Shown: positions 15,635-23,800 of the stretch, piece after piece
Position numbering within the stretch: the first letter of the stretch is position 1
Layout of the letters: every line of letters starts with the position of its first letter
NCBI RefSeq assembly: GCF_021043365.1
Contig: NZ_JAJNDU010000006.1
Location: forward strand, 1 to 64,000
Reading direction: 5' to 3'
DNA length: 64,000 nucleotides
Source of the DNA: Sphingomonas sp. IC-11
GTDB lineage: Bacteria > Pseudomonadota > Alphaproteobacteria > Sphingomonadales > Sphingomonadaceae
Made by a program: the position numbers and the translations under genes
Notes under the pieces: model-generated
Told to the model about the DNA's origin: nothing
Databases searched by the model: none
What the model saw: only the letters and a program-made list of their open reading frames with translations

Positions 15635-16028
15635 AACGGCCTGAACCCGCCTGGTCTCGGCCAGCACGCTCCAGCGCCTCGAACCACTCGGCATAGCGGC
15701 TGTTCCGGGCCATCCGCCGGTTCTCGTCCGGCGCGCCATCGTCCCACCACACTGGGCCACGTTCGCCTAGCGCGATCTTGGTTTCATCGACGCGGGCGCG
15801 GGCGGCCGCGAGCGCCGCCGGATCGTCGCCACGAAGGGCTGCTCGAACTGCCCGACGCGCTGCCATGAGCTCGGCCACAAGCGCGTCGCGCCGGGGCGAA
15901 GGGAGGTCGGGATTGGCGCGACGCCACAGCCGGCCGCGGACCACGAGATAGCGGCCGTCCGGTGTAACGGGCGGGTCGGACGACCGCCGATCGTTCCGCG
16001 GTTCGCGGGTCAGCGGCGGCGCGGCCAC
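15537..16028 (-). CDS. Conserved hypothetical protein
   Basis: A 163-residue soluble protein of a family seen in alphaproteobacteria, recognisable by DGRYLVVRGRLWRRANP, MAARRAVRAALR, GERGPVWWDDGAPDENRRMARN and YAEWFEALE. The core ends near residue 125; the remaining Arg/Pro-rich tail lies over the convergent lactonase gene and may be unconstrained. The start is a GTG overlapping the end of the SDR gene by 19 bases, so it is the last gene of the AarF-cupin-SDR run. The function of the family is unknown to me. Confidence 0.7.
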   Translation of the reverse strand: MAAPPLTREPRNDRRSSDPPVTPDGRYLVVRGRLWRRANPDLPSPRRDALVAELMAARRAVRAALRGDDPAALAAARARVDETKIALGERGPVWWDDGAPDENRRMARNSRYAEWFEALERAGRDQAGSGRFSPEQGQETPRPARRRGPPDAAAGRPRRPVKA

Positions 16029-16975
16029 AACAGCGCCGCGCCGCAGATAGCGGCCACGGCGGTGACGCCGATCGCCACACCGGCAGCGCGGCGCTGATCG
16101 GGACGGCGCCTGCCCCCGTCGATGCCGCTGGCCGATCCCGGCGGGGTGAACAATGCGCCAGGTCCATCCTCGCCCGGTGGCGCCTTGTCAGACCAAGTGT
16201 CCATGAAGCCGCTCATCACCGCCGCCGACAGGTTCGGCACCGCGAACTGTCCGAGCTTCAGCGCGAGCGCCGGCGCGCCCACCGCCGTCGTGTTCCGCGG
16301 ACGACTGGCCAGCCTGACCACCGCCTTTGCCACCGTTTCCGGCGCCAAGGCGCCGGGCGGGAGCGACAGCCTTGCGCCGCTGTAATTGCCGGCATGATCA
16401 ATACCCGGCGTATCGACGAAGGTCGGATAGATATCGCACACGTGGATGTGCGGCTTCTTCGACAGCTCGCCCCGCAACGCCTCGCTGAAACCCCGCAGGC
16501 CGAACTTACTGGCGGCATAAGCGGCGGCATAAGGCGTCGCGACGAAGCCCCCGACCGAAATCATGTTCACCCACGTGCCCCGATCCTGCGCCAGAAAGAT
16601 CGGCAGCACGGCGTGCACGTCGTTCATATGACTGATGAGATTGGTCTCGATCACCTGGCGGTGATCGGCGATGGGAACGTCTTCGTACCGGCCGACGACG
16701 CCCGCACCGACACAGCTGAACCAAAGGTCGATGCCGCCGAGAAGGTCTCGCGCCTCCGCCGCCAGAGCCGCGACGGCGGCTGCGTCGGTCGCATCCACCA
16801 CCCGGACATGAGCAGTGCCGCCGGCCGCCTGGCACCGCGCGGCAATGTCGGCCAAACCAGCCTCCCCGCGCGCCGCCAACACCAGCGCCGCGCCAGCGCG
16901 GGCGAACTCGACCGCGGTGGCCGCGCCGATCCCGCTCGATGCGCCGGTAATGACGACGCGGTGCTGGCCGCTCAT
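16010..16975 (-). CDS. SDR-family oxidoreductase with C-terminal membrane anchor
   Basis: A 321-residue short-chain dehydrogenase. The cofactor site is VVITGASSGIGAATAVEFA, and the catalytic residues are Ser in MISVGGF and YAASK (Tyr/Lys) after YAAA. The extra C-terminal part contains a hydrophobic stretch (GVTAVAAICGAALLW) followed by Arg residues, which suggests anchoring to the inner membrane. Length above the usual 250 is due to this tail. The ATG overlaps the cupin stop by four bases. The substrate is unknown; the NADP/NAD preference cannot be read reliably. Confidence 0.88.
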   Translation of the reverse strand: MSGQHRVVITGASSGIGAATAVEFARAGAALVLAARGEAGLADIAARCQAAGGTAHVRVVDATDAAAVAALAAEARDLLGGIDLWFSCVGAGVVGRYEDVPIADHRQVIETNLISHMNDVHAVLPIFLAQDRGTWVNMISVGGFVATPYAAAYAASKFGLRGFSEALRGELSKKPHIHVCDIYPTFVDTPGIDHAGNYSGARLSLPPGALAPETVAKAVVRLASRPRNTTAVGAPALALKLGQFAVPNLSAAVMSGFMDTWSDKAPPGEDGPGALFTPPGSASGIDGGRRRPDQRRAAGVAIGVTAVAAICGAALLWPRRR

Positions 16976-17388
16976 CGCCCGACCGCTTCCTTCACCTTGT
17001 CGGCCGCCTTCGCGAGCAGGCCTTTTTCGGCTTCCTCCGCCTCTTCCTTGGTCTTGAAGGCAGCGCCCTCGGGTTCGGCGGGCGGGGCATAAACCGAGAA
17101 GAGCTTCAGATCCCCCGACCCCTTGTTGACGATATTGTGCTCCGATCCCTTGGGCACGACCACCATATGGTTGGCGCCCGCCTTCGTGGAATGGCCATCG
17201 ACCACGACCTGCGCCTCGCCGCTGACAATAAAGGTCGTCTGGTCCGCAGGGTGAGTTTCCATGCCGATCTCCTCGCCGGCCGGAATGCTCATCAGCACGA
17301 TCTGCACCTTGCGATCGCGGTACACTTCCTTCTGCCAGAGCGTGTTCCGGCTCGTGAGATCGATCATATCCTTGTTGAAGATCGCCAT
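16972..17388 (-). CDS. Cupin domain-containing protein
   Basis: A 138-residue small cupin. The conserved beta-barrel motif 1 reads GMETHPADQTTFIVSGEAQ (G-x5-H-x-H-type, with one His replaced) and motif 2 reads MVVVPKGSEHNIVNKG. A charged helical tail follows (KTKEEAEEAEKGLLAKAADK). It may bind a metal, but the function is unknown. The ATG at 17388 follows AAAGGA. It is coupled by ATGA to the downstream SDR gene. An EcfG-like sequence (GGAAC-N16-CGTC) lies 31-55 bases upstream. Confidence 0.8.
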   Translation of the reverse strand: MAIFNKDMIDLTSRNTLWQKEVYRDRKVQIVLMSIPAGEEIGMETHPADQTTFIVSGEAQVVVDGHSTKAGANHMVVVPKGSEHNIVNKGSGDLKLFSVYAPPAEPEGAAFKTKEEAEEAEKGLLAKAADKVKEAVGR

Positions 17389-17418
17389 GTCGCTGTCCTT
17401 TCGATTGTCATGGGAAAG

Positions 17419-17443
17419 GACGATCGCGGCGAGGCAGCGTTCC
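17419..17443 (-). promoter_or_regulatory. Near-consensus EcfG-type promoter before the cupin gene
   Basis: On the minus strand GGAAC (17439-17443) and CGTC (17419-17422) are 16 bases apart, one base away from the GGAAC-N16-CGTT general stress consensus. The site is 31 bases upstream of the cupin start and partly inside the 62-base gap behind the AarF gene, so it could drive cupin-SDR expression independently under stress. With one mismatch this is only suggestive. Confidence 0.4.
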
Positions 17444-17450
17444 CTGTGCC

Positions 17451-18788
17451 TTACGATTCCCGGCCGGCCGGCGCATCGCGATGCGATTCGATCATCGCGC
17501 GCAGATCCACCCGCGCCTTCAGCCGCGCACATAGCAGGGCGGTGCCGCTCACCTTTCGCTGGGCAAACAAGGTGTCCACCGGCGGGACGTGCCAAGTCTC
17601 CCGATCACGGGCCATTGGCACGGCCTCTTCGCGCACCACCGTGACAAACCCGCGATCGCCAAAGTCGAAAGGGCCGGGCCGGTGAAGTTCCGCCACGATC
17701 ACGTCGATCATTCGCGCGACGATCGCGTCATGCCGCTGTGCCGCCTGCTCGCCGAGGAAGCCGGCCGCGATCGCCGCCTCGCGCACCCGCTCCCGATCAT
17801 CGTCCAGTGCGGTCATGAGCAATCGATGGTAGCCGGCGCGCGTCGCGCGCTCCACCGGCCGCGCCGCGCCGAAATCGAGCAACACCAGCCGCCCCGTTTC
17901 CGCCTGCCACCGGTAATTGGCGAAATTGGGATCGGTCTGCATGAGGCCCCAGTCGAACAACTCACGCAGCACCAGCGAAATCAGCGCGCTGGCCGCGCGG
18001 TCGCGAACCGGTTGAGGCTCGCCCTCCAGCGCTTCGATCGGGGCGCCGGAGACAAAATCCATCGCCAGCACCTGTCTGGTGCTGAGTTCCCGCACGGCAC
18101 CGGGCACGACATAAGCGGGATTATCGCCGATCAGCTGGCGGTAGCGCTCCAGCATGGCGAGTTCGCGCTCGTAATCCGCTTCATCGTGGAGCTGCTGCTT
18201 CGCTTCGGCGAGCAGCGGGGCGATGTCGATCTCCCGCGGCAGCAACCCGGACACCCGCAGCAACGTGGCGACATTGTCGACGTCCGCATCGATGCTGCTG
18301 GCGACACCGGGATATTGCACCTTGATCGCCAACACGCGCCCATCGGGCAGTTCCGCACGATGGACCTGGCCGATCGATGCGGCGGCAATCGGATGCGCCT
18401 GGAAATGCCGGAAGCGCCGCCGCCAGTCACGGCCCCATTCCGCCGCGAGCACCCGCTCAAGCTGCGCTGGCGGCATGTGATGCGCATTGTCGCGCAGCCG
18501 CGCCAAAATCTGCGTCAGCTCCGGCGGCAGCAACTCGCCCGCGTCCATAGAAATCATCTGGCCCAGCTTCATGGCCGCGCCGCGCAAATGGGACAGCTGG
18601 TCCGCAACACGCGCGGCATTGGCCGGCGTGAGCAGCAGGTCGCTCATCCGGGGGCGCTCGCCCGAGGCGAGCCGGCGCGTGCCTTCGGCCAGGACGCCGC
18701 CAGCGACTCCGCCCGCCAGCCGGCCAAAGCGGCCAAAGCGCGACAATCGCCCGCTTGGCACCGCCCGCCCCCGTCGATCGTCGGCCAT
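17451..18788 (-). CDS. AarF/ABC1/UbiB-family kinase-like protein
   Basis: A 445-residue atypical kinase of the ABC1/ADCK/UbiB family. The family hallmark KxGQ is visible in GAAMKLGQMISMDAGELL. It is followed by PIAAASIGQVHRAELPDG (Ala-rich nucleotide loop), VLAIKVQYPGV with the invariant Lys, EADYERE, and the metal-binding LVLLDFGAARPV. Members support ubiquinone biosynthesis or lipid-quinone handling and are ATPases rather than protein kinases. It is the first gene of a minus-strand run with cupin, SDR and a hypothetical protein, so the group may work in a lipid or quinone-related process; that is inference. Confidence 0.9.
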   Translation of the reverse strand: MADDRRGRAVPSGRLSRFGRFGRLAGGVAGGVLAEGTRRLASGERPRMSDLLLTPANAARVADQLSHLRGAAMKLGQMISMDAGELLPPELTQILARLRDNAHHMPPAQLERVLAAEWGRDWRRRFRHFQAHPIAAASIGQVHRAELPDGRVLAIKVQYPGVASSIDADVDNVATLLRVSGLLPREIDIAPLLAEAKQQLHDEADYERELAMLERYRQLIGDNPAYVVPGAVRELSTRQVLAMDFVSGAPIEALEGEPQPVRDRAASALISLVLRELFDWGLMQTDPNFANYRWQAETGRLVLLDFGAARPVERATRAGYHRLLMTALDDDRERVREAAIAAGFLGEQAAQRHDAIVARMIDVIVAELHRPGPFDFGDRGFVTVVREEAVPMARDRETWHVPPVDTLFAQRKVSGTALLCARLKARVDLRAMIESHRDAPAGRES

Positions 18789-18977
18789 GGTCTTCCTTTC
18801 ACTGATCCTGCGTGCAGCCGCGCTTGCGCAGCAGACGCAACCGGAACCAAGCGCGGCGGATCGCCGGGCGTTCCACGATCATCGCCCATGCTCTGGCAAT
18901 CCAATCTGCGCCAAGGTAGCTGGCCAGCCCTCAGCATGGTTGCCTGATGGCGACGAGTAACGAGACGAGAGTGGTTC

Positions 18978-19436
18978 GTGGTTGATAAGAGTTGGGGCAG
19001 CGCGGCGTCTCCGGGCTTTCGCATCCGCACGAACGACAGCCTCGAAGAACGTGCCGCCGAGCGGGCGCGGGCGCGCGAAGAACGGGCACGCGCACGCGTC
19101 GATACGGCCGCCGAACGGCTGGACGCGCGGGCCCAGGCACGCGAGGCACAGGCCGCCGAACGCGAGCGGATCAGGCAGGAGCGTCGCGAAGCCGAGGCCC
19201 AACTGGCGCTGAGTGATCCGCACAAGGCAGCCAGCCAGCGCAAGCGCGGCTCGGGCCGCAAGGATATCGTGCGCGTGCAACGCGACACCAGCAATTACAC
19301 GATGGTCGTCAACGCCGACCGGATCCGAACGCTCGCCGAACGAGGCGCCTCCGTTGCAAGCCTCGCCTCGGTATTTGGCCTGACGATCGACCAGATCACA
19401 GAGGCACTCTCCGAAACTTCATCAGAGGAGGAGTGA
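18978..19436 (+). CDS. Hypothetical coiled-coil protein with HTH-like C-terminus
   Basis: A 152-residue protein starting with GTG. Residues 20-80 are an Arg/Glu/Ala-rich segment (RAREERARARVDTAAERLDA and continuing) typical of a long helix or coiled coil. A Lys/Arg-rich linker follows. The C-terminal 50 residues (VVNADRIRTLAERGASVASLASVFGLTIDQITEAL) look like a helix-turn-helix of the resolvase/Hin type, so DNA binding is possible. The start has no strong ribosome site. It stands divergent from aarF. No named family is recognised. Confidence 0.6.
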   Translation: MVDKSWGSAASPGFRIRTNDSLEERAAERARAREERARARVDTAAERLDARAQAREAQAAERERIRQERREAEAQLALSDPHKAASQRKRGSGRKDIVRVQRDTSNYTMVVNADRIRTLAERGASVASLASVFGLTIDQITEALSETSSEEE

Positions 19437-19560
19437 CGGGGAGTAAGATGGTTTGGAGGCGCCCCCGTTTTGCATCCATTACGGATGCAGGAGGCGAACG
19501 GCCCGCACGTGAACCGTGGTATATTAGTCGTCTCGGCGCCTGACGCTCATCAATCGAGCA

Positions 19561-19609
19561 CAGTCATTGCCACTCATCGAATAGAAATAGTTCTTGAGTG
19601 GAGTGACTG
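19561..19609. repeat. Long inverted repeat / hairpin in AT-rich gap
   Basis: CAGTCA-ttg-CCACTCA (19561-19576) is matched by TGAGTGG-ag-TGACTG (19595-19609), with an 18-base A/T-rich loop. Thirteen base pairs are interrupted by a small internal bulge. The region is clearly more AT-rich than its surroundings. It may form a stable RNA hairpin in either orientation or be a remnant of a small mobile repeat. The gap 19437-19736 also holds a smaller hairpin at 19471-19489 (TGCATCC/GGATGCA) and the dyad at 19641-19669. Confidence 0.6.
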
Positions 19610-19640
19610 CGCCCTCCCCACCTCTTTCTTACCTTTTATT

Positions 19641-19669
19641 ATCGACAATTCGTCTTGCCGAATAGCGAT
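19641..19669. promoter_or_regulatory. Dyad upstream of the MarR-like gene, possible operator
   Basis: ATCG-aca-ATTCG-tcttgc-CGAAT-ag-CGAT forms a nested inverted repeat. It ends 20 bases before a -10-like TATAAC (19689-19694), which is 43 bases ahead of the regulator's ATG. MarR-family proteins often repress their own promoter by binding such palindromes, so autoregulation is plausible. No good -35 box is present at the right distance, so the promoter may need an activator or another sigma factor. Confidence 0.45.
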
Positions 19670-19736
19670 AGTTGTTTAGTGTCGTCACTATAACAAAAAT
19701 AAAGCGAGTCGCCCTGAACCAAGGGAGACACTAGGC

Positions 19737-20183
19737 ATGCTTTCGCCAGACCCTGGACTAGCACAAACTGCGCACCTTTACCGCAGTTTGCGCTCGCTAG
19801 ACTTGCCCTTGTCGGTCGTAGACAATACCCACCTGCACAAGCGCCTTCTCTCAGCCGCAAGAAGCCTTGGCGACCTTCGTAGGAAGCAGAAGCTGTTCTT
19901 CGGTCAGGCGGGGATGTTCAGCGATCCCGCCTGGGACATTCTGCTCAGCATTTTCATCGATGAGGGGAGCTCGCGGCCGTCCTACGTCAAGAGTGTGACG
20001 GTCGGGGCGGAACTTCCCGATACTACTGCCCTGGAGTGGATCAGGCGACTGGAGCATTGCGGCCTGATCGTCGGCCGGCCGGACCCGGCAGATCGCCGCC
20101 GGCGCTTGCTGTCCCTCACCCCCTCTGGGCGCAACGGGATCGTTGCCGTCCTCCTCTCGCTTCTCGCGGAGGTCGGGCAATGA
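19737..20183 (+). CDS. MarR-like winged-helix transcriptional regulator
   Basis: A 148-residue protein. The C-terminal half has the winged-helix layout of MarR regulators. SDPAWDILLSIFIDEG is the first helix, followed by the segment starting YVKSVTVGAELPDTTALEWI (recognition region) and HCGLIVGRPDPADRRRRLLS, the beta-wing with the typical Asp-x-Arg-x-x-x-hydrophobic pattern. The N-terminal 50 residues are a less conserved extension. A GGGAG site precedes the ATG, and the upstream gap contains palindromes. It probably controls itself and possibly the downstream RTX gene. Its stop overlaps the ATG of a small frame. Confidence 0.75.
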   Translation: MLSPDPGLAQTAHLYRSLRSLDLPLSVVDNTHLHKRLLSAARSLGDLRRKQKLFFGQAGMFSDPAWDILLSIFIDEGSSRPSYVKSVTVGAELPDTTALEWIRRLEHCGLIVGRPDPADRRRRLLSLTPSGRNGIVAVLLSLLAEVGQ

Positions 20184-20470
20184 GCGCGCCGGCCGCGAGC
20201 CACGACTGCTGGGAAGGCGACGCGCCCGCACGCCCCGCATTGCCGCCCCGTCCAGGCACATCGCAGGCGGGCCAGCGAGATGCGCAGCGGGACGGGCTCA
20301 GTGGCGCAGCTTCGGCCGCCCCCTACCCACCGGCCCGGCCATTCCGGACTGCGGTCCTCATCCGCGCCATGGCACGAGCGATCGTGAAAGTGCTTTCGGC
20401 GATGGGGCTCATCGAACCCCGCCAGGATCGGCCGGACCAGGCGACGGCGCAAGGAACCCTCGAGCCGTAG
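20180..20470 (+). CDS. Small hypothetical protein coupled to the regulator
   Basis: A 96-residue frame whose ATG overlaps the regulator's TGA (ATGA), a typical coupled start. The sequence MSAPAASHDCWEGDAPARPA is Pro/Ala/Arg-rich at first, then has a short helical stretch FRTAVLIRAMARAIVKVLSA. No domain is recognised. Other frames are also open in this GC-rich stretch, so the call depends mainly on the coupled start and direction. Confidence 0.35.
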   Translation: MSAPAASHDCWEGDAPARPALPPRPGTSQAGQRDAQRDGLSGAASAAPYPPARPFRTAVLIRAMARAIVKVLSAMGLIEPRQDRPDQATAQGTLEP

Positions 20471-20874
20471 GGGTCCACTCCCAGGTAAGGCAGCAGGCGC
20501 CGGCGTCAACCACCTGATAGTATCCGCTGCGCCACCGGTCCGCGACAGAAGATCCGCGGCGCGCAGGGCAAAACCTTTCAATCGCAAAGGTACGCCGCGG
20601 GCCAAGCGCGGACCCATACTCCTTAACTATATTCATCAGACCCAATTACATCGGTTTACGATTATTATCCGATCACTGGGATGTATGTGAACGATCACGA
20701 CATCAACTATCACGTCCTCGGTTGATCTTACGACTCATCTTGTCGGACGGTCTTCTTCAACAGGGAACGAGCCGAGGCAAGGATTTCCAGGATAGACGCA
20801 CTCTATACCTAGTCTTGGCGCCGATCCTGGCCCCTCCGCTGAAAGCCGCCTCCGCAACGGGCAGGAGAAGAAGC
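20471..20874. other. 404-base gap upstream of the RTX gene
   Basis: The first 150 bases are GC-rich. From about 20625 the sequence turns AT-rich and contains the imperfect palindrome ATCGG-n14-CCGAT (20650-20673). This part is the likely promoter/operator region of the RTX gene, although no clear -35/-10 pair is seen. Open frames occur on both strands here but lack ribosome sites or family features. Confidence 0.4.
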
Positions 20875-23800
20875 TTGGCGAACATCACTCTTACCAATGG
20901 TCAGGAACTGGCCGTCGGCAATCCGGACGAAGACGATATTTTCATCGGGAACGAGGACAATTTCGACGCAGGCGATATCCTTTTCGGCGACACCGGCTTT
21001 GATCGCTTCCGCTTCTTCGCCGATGGCGATTACGGAGGACGGACCCAGGTCACCTACGGCGCTTTCGAGCTGAGGAGCATTGAGCGGTTCGAAGTTACCA
21101 ACGATTCAACCGCGCAGCTGATCTTCGACATGTCGGGTTCGGCGCAGACCAGCCGCTATGCCGTGACCAACAGTACGAATTCGGTCCGGTTCACCCAGAT
21201 CGCCAAGATCAATGCCGGTACATCGCTGGATGTTGTCGATACGACGGAAGCGGGCACCACGGACGTTGAAATGCTGTTTCGCGACCGGGTGGTCACCGGC
21301 GCCAACGATCAGGTCAAGGTCAACATCACCCGCACCGACGTCAGCGCTATCCGAATCGGTAGCGTCAGCTCGGGCAATTCCGGGATCGAAACGATCAACC
21401 TGATGGTGCGGGGCAACTCCGTCATCGACCGTCTGGATACGAACCTCACCACCCTGAACATCAGCGGCACTGGCAGCATCGCGATCGCAACCGCGCTCAA
21501 CGACACGGTGCGGGTCATCGACGCCACCGCCGCAACGGGACGACTGAGCCTCAGCTTCGCGAACAATCTGGCTGGCGCTGCGGTGATCGGCAGCACGGGC
21601 GCGGACACGATCATCGGCGGCAATGGCGATGACCGCATCGATACGCGCAGCGGCAACGATTACGTCAACGCCGCCGGGGGCAACAACACCGTCTTCACTG
21701 GCGACGGCAGCGACGTGATCGACGCCGGCGGCGGCGAGGACTTCATCGATGCTGGCACTGGCGACGACAGGATTTCCGCAGGGGCCGGGCGCAACGTCAT
21801 CAACGCTGGCGCTGGTCGCGACGTGATCTTCTCGGGCGGCGATCGCGACATGATCGACGGCGGCGATGGCGACGATTACATCGATAGCGGCGACGCACCC
21901 GCCCTCGGCCTGCTTCGCGAAGAGATTGACGCAGGTGCCGGCAGCGACGTCATCGTCGTGGGCACAGGCCGGCACGATGTGGACGGCGGTAGCGGCAACG
22001 ATACGATCAATGTCGGCGACAGCCTGGATGCGCGCAACGATGTGTCGGGCATCCCGGTGGATATCGTGAACGGCGGCGCGGGCAACGACACGCTGCAGAT
22101 CAATGCCCTTGGCGGGTCGGATCGTGACGACGACGCTCGCCTGGAGAATGTCAGCTCCATCGAGACGCTGCAGCTGCTCACCAGTGGCGACACCTGGCTG
22201 GGCGGCAACAACAACGCCTTGAACCAGGGCGGACTGAACAATGCAGAACAAGCCGGTATTCGTCGTCTTGCCCTGCTCGGCGGCGGCGATGACGTTGTTG
22301 ATGCGAGCAGTTTCGACCGCGGCCTTCAGATCAGCACCAGTGCAGGCGGTGCCGACACGGTGACATCCGGTCGCGGCGACGATGGCTTCACCTGGAATGA
22401 CCAGCTGACGGACGGCGATGATCTGGATGGCGGCGAAGGCACGGATTCGCTGACGGTGAACTTCACCACCGCGCTGACCACCGCCAGCCTCATCAGCAAT
22501 TTCGAACAGATCAATCTGCTCAGCGGCTATGGCAGTCGCAACGCGCCGGCGACCTACAATCTGGTTCTGGACAACGACAACGCGCCCACCCCCGGCGGCA
22601 CGCTGACGATCCGGGCGGTCCAGCTGTCCGATGGGCCGCTGGGTGCGGAAACGCTGACGCTCGACGGCTCAGCGGTTACCAGCTTCGCCTTCAACGTCAC
22701 CGGCGGCCGCGCCAACGACGTGATCCAGGGCGGTGCGCTTTCCGACACCATCGCCGCCGGACAAGGCGATGATACCGTGTTCGCGGTGGGCGGCGACATC
22801 GTCGACGGCCAGGCCGGTTCCGACACCATCATCCTGGTGTCCGGCAATAACGTCGCCGTTGGCGGCGGCGGTGCCGACAGCATCACCCTGGGCACCGGCA
22901 GCGACAATGTCGATGGAGGCGCCGGCAACGACACGATCGTCTCGGGCAATCGGACTATTGCCGACCAGCTTACGGCGGCGGACACGATCAACGGGGGCGC
23001 ACTCGGCAACGACGCGCTGGTCGTGCAGGGCGCAGCGCTGGGCGATACTGCCTTCACCAACGTCAGCGACATCGAGCGCCTCATCGTTCTGGGGACCGGC
23101 AGCAACGTTCAGATCGGGAGGGAAGCCGAAGAAGGCGGCATTCGCGCGGTCTATCTCAACAATGCCGGCCGAGTCGGCGACACGCTGGACGCCGGGCAAT
23201 ATGCCGCCGACTTGCTGGTCGTCGCGTCCGCGGGCGGGAATGACCGGATCATCACTGGCAGCGGCAATGACACGGTGGAGGCTGGTGTCGGCAGTCAGTC
23301 GGTCTCATCGGGGGCCGGCAACGACACGCTGATCGTCGATGGCAACGAACTGGATATCAGCGACGGCTTCGACGGCGGTGCTGGCGACGACACCGTGCTC
23401 CTCAACAACATCGATGCGCAAGGCGACGGGCGTGCTGTAAGTGCCGCGGTCAATCTCGACCTGGTCCGCAATGTCGAACTGTATCGCCTGGCAGGCAATG
23501 GCAGCGATCCGTCCACCCCGCCGGCCGGCGACGACGCCGATGTCTATGCGCTGAGCTTCCAGGGAAGCGTGGCGGGGGGTGTCGGATCGCTCGTCAACAT
23601 CACGGTCGATTCCTCTTTGCTGATCGACACGCTCGACACGATGCGAGTCACGCTGGACGACGATCTGCGCGACGCCGACTATCAGCTGACGATCCGCGGC
23701 TCGGCAGCGACCACCGAAGTGTTCAAGAACAACGTCGGGACAAACAACAACATCCGCTTCCAGGGCGGCAGCGGAGTCGATCGCCTGTACGTGAGCGGCG

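Noticed and set aside
19982..20645. Minus-strand frames opposite the MarR-like gene and into the RTX upstream gap (one after TAAGGAG)
   Set aside because: The ribosome-like site is too close to the ATG, the frames overlap a better supported regulator, and they show no family features.
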